Assembly (NCBI GenBank): GCA_019421975.1 | Contig: JAHZEE010000116.1 | Location: 1 to 5,711 of the forward strand | Direction: 5' to 3' | Origin: Clostridiales bacterium | GTDB lineage: Bacteria > Bacillota > Clostridia > Oscillospirales > Oscillospiraceae | DNA length: 5,711 nucleotides | Part shown: positions 1-5,711 of the stretch, one piece after another | Layout of the letters: each line of letters opens with the position of its first letter | How positions within the stretch are numbered: position 1 is the stretch's first letter | Notes under the pieces: generated by a model | What the model was told of the DNA's origin: nothing | The model's database searches: none | What the model saw: only the letters and a program-made list of their open reading frames with translations | Position numbers and translations under genes: made by a program

Positions 1-1202
1 CAGAAAATGACAAAGTGCGGCGGCTTGACGCCGGTCTGGGTCATATAGTAGATCTTGAGCCGGCGGCCCTTGTCTGTGGGCGGCTGAACCCGCGCCGTGG
101 CGTCTGCCAGCACCGAATTCAGCATTCCGGTGGTGATCCGCATGGCGTTCTGCTCCGCCACAAAGTTGACCATTTCAAACAGCTTTTCCACCCGCTGTCC
201 GGTCAGCGCCGAAATGAACAGGATCGGCGCATAGGGCATATAGGCCAGGTCCCGGCGGATCTCCGCGGTCATCTTGTCCATGGTCTTGGAGTCCTTCTCC
301 ACCGCGTCCCACTTGTTGACCACGATGATCGACGCCTTGCCCGCCTCATGGGCCAGGCCCGCAATCTTGGTGTCCTGTTCTGTGACGCCCTCGTTGGCGT
401 CAATCAGGATGAGGCACACATCCGCCCGCTCGATGGCGGAGATGGAGCGCATGTTGCTGTAGCGCTCAATGGCGTCGTCCACCTTGGACTTGCGCCGCAT
501 CCCCGCCGTGTCGATCAGCACATACTTTCCGAACTCGTTTTCAAACTCCGTATCGATCGCATCGCGCGTCGTTCCCGCCTCATCGGCGACGATCACGCGC
601 TCCTCGCCCAGAATCCGGTTGACCAGGCTGGACTTGCCCACATTGGGCTTGCCCACGATGGCCACCTTGATCCAGAACTCCTCTCCGTCGTCCTGCTCCT
701 CCGGCGGGAAGTGGGCGACGCAGAAATCCAGCAGCTCGCCGGTGCCGTGTCCATGGATGGCCGAGACCTCGATGGGGTCGCCCAGTCCCAGGCCATAGAA
801 CTCGTAGATGTCCGGATTGACCGCGCCGACGCTGTCGCTCTTATTGACCGCCAGCACCACCGGTTTGCGGGCTTTTTTGAGCATCGCGGCGACCTCCTGA
901 TCCGCGGCGGTCATGCCGGTTTTGACATCCGTGACCATGATGATGACATCCGCGGTCTCAATCGCGATCTCCGCCTGGCGGCGCATGAACTGGAGCATTT
1001 CACTGTCCGTCCCCGGCTCGATGCCGCCGGTGTCGATCAGCCGGAACGCCCGTCCGTTCCAGTCGCACTCGCCATAGATCCGGTCCCGGGTCACGCCGGG
1101 CGTATCCTCCACGATCGCCGTTCTCTGTCCCGTCAATTTATTAAACAGCATGGACTTGCCCACATTGGGCCTTCCTACAATTGCCACCAAAGGCTTCGAC
1201 AT
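1..1202 (-). CDS. der: Ribosome biogenesis GTPase Der (EngA), C-terminal end cut off by the window edge
   Basis: Essential GTPase with two tandem G domains that helps assemble the 50S ribosomal subunit; cytoplasmic and ribosome-associated (family knowledge). The reverse strand reads MSKPLVAIVGRPNVGKS from an ATG at 1202-1200. G domain 1 has its P-loop at residues 10-17 (GRPNVGKS), DTGG at 57-60 and NKSD at 120-123. G domain 2 has its P-loop at 184-191 (GKPNVGKS), DTAGM at 231-235 and NKWD at 296-299. The KH-like C-terminal domain begins near residue 350 and is still open at residue 400 (ending KPPHFVIF), so about 40 residues of the usual ~440 lie outside. The start is fixed by AGGAGG (complement of 1211-1216), 8 bases upstream, and by the family N-terminus. 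The residue after the first GKS is Met rather than the usual Thr; the P-loop itself is intact. The gene lies 164 bases downstream of rpmF, behind a terminator and with its own promoter. Confidence 0.97.
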   Translation of the reverse strand, partial: MSKPLVAIVGRPNVGKSMLFNKLTGQRTAIVEDTPGVTRDRIYGECDWNGRAFRLIDTGGIEPGTDSEMLQFMRRQAEIAIETADVIIMVTDVKTGMTAADQEVAAMLKKARKPVVLAVNKSDSVGAVNPDIYEFYGLGLGDPIEVSAIHGHGTGELLDFCVAHFPPEEQDDGEEFWIKVAIVGKPNVGKSSLVNRILGEERVIVADEAGTTRDAIDTEFENEFGKYVLIDTAGMRRKSKVDDAIERYSNMRSISAIERADVCLILIDANEGVTEQDTKIAGLAHEAGKASIIVVNKWDAVEKDSKTMDKMTAEIRRDLAYMPYAPILFISALTGQRVEKLFEMVNFVAEQNAMRITTGMLNSVLADATARVQPPTDKGRRLKIYYMTQTGVKPPHFVIF

Positions 1203-1255
1203 GTTCGATGCCTCCTTTTCTCTTTTCCTTTCAACTGCCTGTTATGAACTGTGTT

Positions 1256-1284
1256 ATTATCGCATTTTTTATACGCCCGGTCAA
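1256..1284 (-). promoter_or_regulatory. Sigma-A-type promoter for der
   Basis: On the reverse strand a TTGACC -35 box (complement of 1279-1284) is followed after exactly 17 bases by a GATAAT -10 box (complement of 1256-1261). Each box is one base off consensus. Transcription would start near 1249 and give a leader of about 47 bases before the der ATG. The position between the rpmF terminator and der suggests der is at least partly an independent transcription unit. Predicted from sequence only. Confidence 0.7.
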
Positions 1285-1321
1285 CCCGAAAAACAGCAAA
1301 TCTCCAGGCCGGTATTTCCGC

Positions 1322-1357
1322 AAAAAAGGAGGGCGCCGGACGGCGTCCTCCTTTTTT
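1322..1357 (-). terminator. Intrinsic terminator after rpmF (structurally bidirectional)
   Basis: Arms at 1322-1337 and 1342-1357 form a 16-position stem around the 4-base loop 1338-1341. The GC core is GGAGG plus CGCC, and both ends carry six A/T pairs. Read leftward, the hairpin runs into a T6 tract, the classic Rho-independent form. It contains one A/C mismatch on that strand, which is a G-U wobble when read rightward. The stem starts 9 bases after the rpmF stop codon. No rightward gene ends here, so its job is to end the yceD-rpmF transcript. Confidence 0.88.
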
Positions 1358-1366
1358 GTCGTTCCA

Positions 1367-1552
1367 TTACTCTGCCTTGACCGCAATCACGGTACGGCCA
1401 TTGTAAGTGCCGCAGGCCTTGCAGGCTCTGTGAGGCATCACAGTTGCGCCGCACTTGGGGCACTTTACGAAACCGGGCATGTCCAGCTTCCAGACATTGT
1501 TTCTTCTGGTATCGCGTCTGGACTTGGAAACTTTACACTTGGGTACTGCCAT
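1367..1552 (-). CDS. rpmF: 50S ribosomal protein L32 (bL32)
   Basis: Structural protein of the large ribosomal subunit, 61 residues, the normal length for bL32. The N-terminus MAVPKCKVSKSRRDTRR is the family hallmark. It is followed by a zinc ribbon made of two CxxC pairs at Cys31/Cys34 and Cys44/Cys47, so this is the zinc-binding (C+) version. The ATG at 1552-1550 is chosen because AAGGAGGTG (complement of 1560-1568), an essentially ideal Shine-Dalgarno sequence, ends 7 bases before it. A longer frame open from 1576 would place that site inside the coding region. The gene lies 41 bases downstream of yceD on the same strand with no promoter evident between them, the common yceD-rpmF operon arrangement. 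A terminator follows directly. Confidence 0.97.
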   Translation of the reverse strand: MAVPKCKVSKSRRDTRRNNVWKLDMPGFVKCPKCGATVMPHRACKACGTYNGRTVIAVKAE

Positions 1553-1593
1553 GAGATGACACCTCCTTGATATCAAAGCCGCAAGAACCGGCC

Positions 1594-2061
1594 TTATGAC
1601 TTATCCTGCGCGCGGCAGCCGCACGGGCCGTCGTTGAGATCCTTTCCACAGGTTGGACAAAGCCCTTTGCAATCCGGGCTACAGAGCATTTTGGGATCCA
1701 TGTTGAGCACAAACGCCGTTGTGACGATCTCATCGAGATCCGCGTCGTTTCCGTGGAGCAGGAAGAGGTTTTCATCCTCATTTTCTGCATCCTGCAGCTC
1801 TGTCACCAGAACCGCCTGCAGCGGGAACTCCACCTGCTCAACAAACGGCTTTGCGCATCGGTCGCAGATACAGTCGAGCCGCGCTGAGATGGATCCCTCC
1901 AGCATCAAAACGCCCGCCATATTGCGCACCGTTCCCTTGGCCGCAACCGGCGTCTGCGCAGGATACGCCGCGCCAAACCGCAGCTCGTGCAGATCCAGCT
2001 CAGTCTCAAACGGGATCACGCCGCCGGGACAATCGATGATTTTTGCCAGGTTTAAAAACAT
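1594..2061 (-). CDS. yceD: YceD/DUF177 family protein, co-transcribed with rpmF
   Basis: Predicted 155-residue cytoplasmic protein of the DUF177 (YceD) family, which is linked in bacteria and plastids to 23S rRNA accumulation and large-subunit biogenesis; the exact mechanism is not settled. Visible features are an N-terminal stretch starting MFLNLAKIIDCPGG, a central CICDRC cluster (Cys64, 66, 69) and a C-terminal cluster CSPDCKGLCPTCG continuing to CGC (Cys127, 131, 135, 138, 147, 149). This pattern is common in Firmicutes members and suggests bound zinc. The ATG at 2061 is preferred over in-frame ATGs at 2085 and 2142. It has AGGTGA 5 bases upstream, whereas 2085 falls within a few bases of the predicted transcription start and 2142 lies upstream of the promoter. 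It forms an operon with rpmF and is divergent from the pseudouridine synthase gene. Confidence 0.93.
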   Translation of the reverse strand: MFLNLAKIIDCPGGVIPFETELDLHELRFGAAYPAQTPVAAKGTVRNMAGVLMLEGSISARLDCICDRCAKPFVEQVEFPLQAVLVTELQDAENEDENLFLLHGNDADLDEIVTTAFVLNMDPKMLCSPDCKGLCPTCGKDLNDGPCGCRAQDKS

Positions 2062-2066
2062 GATTT

Positions 2067-2072
2067 TCACCT
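2067..2072 (-). promoter_or_regulatory. Ribosome binding site that sets the yceD start
   Basis: The complement of 2067-2072 reads AGGTGA, 5 bases upstream of the ATG at 2061. The two earlier in-frame ATGs have no comparable purine-rich site. This supports the 155-residue product rather than 163- or 182-residue versions. Confidence 0.7.
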
Positions 2073-2094
2073 GCTCTATAGTCATGCAGTGGCT

Positions 2095-2123
2095 ATTATA
2101 TCGCCATTTTCTCTCAAAGTCAA
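2095..2123 (-). promoter_or_regulatory. Near-consensus sigma-A promoter for yceD-rpmF
   Basis: The reverse strand shows TTGACT (complement of 2118-2123), a 17-base spacer and a perfect TATAAT (complement of 2095-2100), so 11 of 12 box positions match consensus. Predicted transcription start is near 2088, giving a leader of about 27 bases. The strength fits constitutive high expression of a ribosomal protein gene. It is the best promoter in the window. Confidence 0.85.
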
Positions 2124-2214
2124 ATGCTTTTTTCAAAAACATGCCCCCTGGTACGACCGGCCGGCGCTTCTAAAATTCTTCCCCTTTCCCTCTGAAAATT
2201 CTCCACTTTGTGCA

Positions 2215-2243
2215 TTGACTTTTCTGCCGAACCTCATCATAGT
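2215..2243 (+). promoter_or_regulatory. Sigma-A-type promoter for the pseudouridine synthase gene
   Basis: A TTGACT -35 box at 2215-2220 and a CATAGT -10 box at 2238-2243 are separated by 17 bases. The -35 is one base off consensus and the -10 two bases off, so this is weaker than the divergent yceD promoter. It would give a leader of about 28 bases before the ATG at 2278. Confidence 0.6.
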
Positions 2244-2277
2244 GAAACCAAAGACAGCAGAACGGAGGCCACGCTCC

Positions 2278-3252
2278 ATGAGAGAATTTGAGATCCGTGC
2301 CAACGATGCCGGGCAGCGGCTGGACCGCTTTTTGGCCAAAAATGTGCCGCTTTTGCCCGCCTCCCTGGCGCAAAAATACATCCGCCTCGGCCGCATCAAG
2401 CGAAACGGCAAAAAAGCGCTGCGGGATCTTCGTCTGGAGCAGGGCGATCTGCTCCAGCTCTACATCAACGACGAGTTCTTCGATGCGCCCCGGGCCGACA
2501 ACGGCTATCTGACGGTCACGGCGCCGAAGCTACAGATCGTATACGAGGATGAAAATATTCTGCTGGTGGACAAGCGCCCCGGCCTTGCCGTCCACCCCCA
2601 CGACGGCGCGGAGTACGGCAAGACCCTCATCGACCACATCCAGGCCTATCTCTATGCAAAGCGGGAGTGGAATCCCCGGGCAGAGCACGCCTTCGCGCCC
2701 GCTCTGTGCAACCGGATTGACCGCAATACCGGCGGAATCGTCATTGCGGCCAAAAACGCAGAGGCGCTGCGCATTATGAATCAGAAGATCAAGGACCACG
2801 AGCTCTCCAAGCAGTATCTGTGCATCGTCCACGGCACGCCCGCGCCCAAAGACGGCACCCTGCGCGGCTACATTTTCAAAGATGCGGTCAAAAACCGGGT
2901 CTATGTCACCCAGTCGTCCCAGAAGGGCGCCAAGACGGCTGTCACCCACTATCGCACCCTCTGCACGCACCGCGGCCTCTCTCTTCTGGAGTGTACCCTG
3001 GAGACCGGCCGGACGCACCAGATCCGCGCCATGCTGGCAAGCGCCGGCCACCCGCTGCTGGGCGACGGAAAATACGGCCGTCTGGACAAGCAGTATGATC
3101 GGAAGTTCCAGGCGCTCTATGCCTACCGGCTTCGCTTCTGCTTTACCTCTGACGCCGGTATTTTGTCCAATCTGAACGGCCGGACCTTCACCGTACATAC
3201 CGTCCCCTTTGTGGCGGAATATTTTGGAATCTCCTCGACTGAGCTGCTATAA
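2278..3252 (+). CDS. RluA-family pseudouridine synthase (RluC/RluD-like)
   Basis: 324-residue cytoplasmic enzyme that isomerises uridine to pseudouridine in RNA, most likely 23S rRNA. Residues 1 to about 65 form an S4-like RNA-binding domain (GQRLDRFLAKN and IRLGRIKRNGKK). The catalytic domain begins near 85 (YEDENILLVDKRPGLAVHP). The catalytic aspartate is Asp148 in NRIDRNTGG, a variant of the usual HRLDRDTSG. The third conserved motif is LETGRTHQIRAMLASAGHPLLGD (residues 241-263). The ATG at 2278 has GGAGG at 2264-2268, 9 bases upstream, and matches the family N-terminus; the open frame runs further upstream but crosses the promoter. Family and fold are certain. The target base cannot be read from sequence, because RluA, RluC, RluD and clostridial paralogues look alike, so I give no symbol. 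It is flanked by divergent yceD and downstream potA. Confidence 0.93.
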   Translation: MREFEIRANDAGQRLDRFLAKNVPLLPASLAQKYIRLGRIKRNGKKALRDLRLEQGDLLQLYINDEFFDAPRADNGYLTVTAPKLQIVYEDENILLVDKRPGLAVHPHDGAEYGKTLIDHIQAYLYAKREWNPRAEHAFAPALCNRIDRNTGGIVIAAKNAEALRIMNQKIKDHELSKQYLCIVHGTPAPKDGTLRGYIFKDAVKNRVYVTQSSQKGAKTAVTHYRTLCTHRGLSLLECTLETGRTHQIRAMLASAGHPLLGDGKYGRLDKQYDRKFQALYAYRLRFCFTSDAGILSNLNGRTFTVHTVPFVAEYFGISSTELL

Positions 3253-3267
3253 TCTGCCATTTTCCCC

Positions 3268-3313
3268 CGCATTTTCGCGTTTTTTTGTGTTCAAATCCTG
3301 AAACCACAAAAAA
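3268..3313 (+). terminator. Possible weak terminator region after the pseudouridine synthase gene
   Basis: Fifteen bases past the stop codon a 3-bp CGC/GCG hairpin (3268-3279) runs into a T7 tract at 3280-3286. The T tract is also the left arm of a perfect 9-bp inverted repeat (3281-3289 with 3305-3313, loop of 15). Neither is a strong GC stem, so termination here is tentative. Read-through into potA remains possible. Confidence 0.3.
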
Positions 3314-3338
3314 TGTCGGATTTTCTCTAAATTATTTA

Positions 3339-3367
3339 TTGACATTAGGGGTGGAAGCCTTTAATAT
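3339..3367 (+). promoter_or_regulatory. Sigma-A-type promoter for the potABC operon
   Basis: A perfect TTGACA -35 box at 3339-3344 is followed after 17 bases by TAATAT at 3362-3367, which matches four of six -10 positions. It sits in an AT-rich stretch that contrasts with the GC-rich genes around it. The start would be near 3374, giving a leader of about 52 bases. A small inverted repeat (ATCG/CGAT, 3372-3383) overlaps the predicted start and could be an operator, but its half-sites are only 4 bases. Confidence 0.65.
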
Positions 3368-3426
3368 GGCAATCGTTGGCGATGTTTATTCTCTGACAAT
3401 TATTTTTAAGAAATGGGGGAGGATCA

Positions 3427-4543
<1,117 letters not shown>

Positions 4544-4554
<11 letters not shown>

Positions 4555-5362
4555 ACTGCTCGCCGCCCCCTATCTGCTCTGGATGGCGCTCTTTACCATC
4601 ATCCCGCTCGGCGTTGTCTTTTATTATGCGCTGACGGATTCCAGCACCGGCGCCTTCACCCTGGCCAATCTCGCCCACATGGGAAGCTATATCCCGATCT
4701 TCTGGCGGTCCATCTGGTACGCCCTGGTCGCCTCTGCCATCTGTCTGCTGATCGGCTATCCAGTGGCCTATACCATTGCGCAGACTTCGCCCACCACCCA
4801 GAAGATTCTCTATATGCTGATTATGCTCCCCATGTGCATGAGCTTTCTGCTGCGGACGCTCGCCTGGGTCGGCCTGCTGCAGGACACGGGCATCATCAAT
4901 AAATTTCTTGGGAATTTCGGCATCGGCCCGCTTCCGCTGATCCGCAACGCGGGGGCCGTCATCATGGGCATGGTCTACAACTATCTGCCCTACATGATCA
5001 TGCCGCTTTACACTGTCATGATGAAGATCGATCCCCGGCTCATCGAGGCGGCGCAGGATCTGGGCTGTAATCACCGCACAACCTTCTCCAAGGTGATCTT
5101 CCCACTCTCCATCCCCGGGATCATCTCCGGCGCCACCATGGTGTTTGTGCCCGCCGTCTCCACCTTCTACATCTCACAGAAGCTGGGCTCCACCTCGACC
5201 ACCATGATCGGCGATGTCGTCGAAACCCAGTTTAAAAGCGCCTACAATCCCAACCTGGGTGCGGCTATGAGTCTGGTTTTGATGGTGATTATCTTCGTCT
5301 GCATCGGCATCATGAATCATTTTGCCGACAAGGACAGCGAGGAGGGGATCATCACGCTATGA
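4544..5362 (+). CDS. potB: Spermidine/putrescine ABC transporter permease PotB
   Basis: Integral membrane subunit (272 residues, usual length) that pairs with PotC to form the polyamine channel. About six membrane segments can be seen: roughly 5-30 ([20 protein letters not shown]), 57-80, 88-112, 137-160, 192-210 and 238-258. The EAA motif that docks onto the ATPase lies at about 168-193: EAAQDLG, then FPLSIPGI. The start [13 protein letters not shown] is typical of clostridial PotB and has its own GGAGG within the end of potA. The ATG lies 8 bases ahead of the potA stop codon, so the two frames overlap by 11 bases, pointing to translational coupling. The stop overlaps the potC start in an ATGA arrangement. 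Nothing is broken or missing. Confidence 0.94.
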
Positions 5363-5711
5363 GAAAGCTCAGCCGCGTCTATACCGCATTGATCTTTTTG
5401 TTTCTCTATGCGCCAATCCTGGTCCTCATCGTGGCCTCTTTCAACACCGGAAAGGATATCACCACCTTTGACGGCTTTACCCTGCACCAGTATGCAGAGC
5501 TCTTTAAAGACCGGAGCCTTCTGCCTCTGCTGCGCAATTCTGTCGTCATCGCCGTGCTCTCCAGCCTGATCGCCACCATTCTCGGGACCTGCGCAGCGCT
5601 GGGCATCCGCGCGCTGCGCCAGCGAACGCGCAATTTGGTGATGTCTGTGACCAATATTCCGCTGACCAACCCGGAAATTGTCTCCGGCATCTCCCTCGCG
5701 CTGCTGTTCGT
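5359..5711 (+). CDS. potC: Spermidine/putrescine ABC transporter permease PotC, C-terminal part outside the window
   Basis: Second permease of the polyamine importer. The 117 residues present are [19 protein letters not shown] and onward: a first membrane segment at about 7-28, the periplasm-side-type segment FDGFTLHQYAELF (37-49), a second membrane segment at about 58-84, and NIPLTNPEIVSGISLALLF (99-117), a sequence strongly characteristic of PotC. The EAA docking loop and the remaining membrane segments, about 150 residues by family length, lie past the right edge. The ATG shares the ATGA with the potB stop. AGGAGG at 5340-5345 is 13 bases upstream, longer than ideal, so initiation probably relies on coupling to potB translation. 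potD, encoding the binding lipoprotein, is the expected next gene. Confidence 0.93.
   Translation, partial: MRKLSRVYTALIFLFLYAPILVLIVASFNTGKDITTFDGFTLHQYAELFKDRSLLPLLRNSVVIAVLSSLIATILGTCAALGIRALRQRTRNLVMSVTNIPLTNPEIVSGISLALLF

Noticed and set aside
15..1247. 410-codon open frame on the plus strand across der
   Set aside because: Lies antisense to a clear Der coding region. It has no recognisable domain and its His/Arg/Asp-rich composition is typical of a GC-rich shadow frame.
1322..1357. Hairpin as part of a mobile element end or CRISPR-like repeat
   Set aside because: Single copy, located directly after a stop codon and followed by a T tract. It is fully explained as a terminator.
2530..3198. 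222-codon open frame on the minus strand across the pseudouridine synthase gene
   Set aside because: Antisense to a fully motif-supported gene, with no recognisable domain, so treated as a shadow.

Overview
This window looks like an ordinary chromosomal segment from a Gram-positive, moderately GC-rich member of the Firmicutes. A gut-type clostridium of the Oscillospirales is my best guess. The reasons are strong AGGAGG-type ribosome binding sites, sigma-A-like promoters with 17-base spacers, a tail-to-head yceD-rpmF pair, a Bacillus/Clostridium-style Der GTPase and a potABC cluster typical of clostridia. The taxonomic call is inference from protein style; no taxon marker was searched.

Left part, minus strand (1-2061): three translation-related genes read leftward. 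yceD (DUF177, implicated in 23S rRNA/50S biogenesis) and rpmF (ribosomal protein L32) form a short operon. It starts from a near-consensus promoter at 2095-2123 and ends at a strong intrinsic terminator at 1322-1357. der (ribosome-assembly GTPase with two G domains) follows with its own good promoter inside the gap. It runs off the left edge about 40 codons before its expected end.

Middle, plus strand (2215-3252): an RluA-family rRNA/tRNA pseudouridine synthase is transcribed divergently from yceD. The two -35 boxes are 91 bases apart. All four genes on this side serve ribosome or RNA maturation.

Right part, plus strand (3339-5711): after an AT-rich gap of 174 bases with a recognisable promoter comes a polyamine ABC transporter operon. 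It comprises potA (ATPase), potB (permease) and potC (permease, cut by the right edge). The genes overlap by 11 and 4 bases, which indicates translational coupling. The binding protein PotD is expected downstream, outside the window.

I found no mobile element, CRISPR array, tRNA, rRNA or recognised riboswitch, and no gene-free stretch longer than 300 bases. I see no convincing undescribed system. The points worth a second look are start-site choices, the promoter/terminator layout, the acidic C-terminal tail of PotA that also encodes the potB ribosome binding site, and a GC step inside potA.
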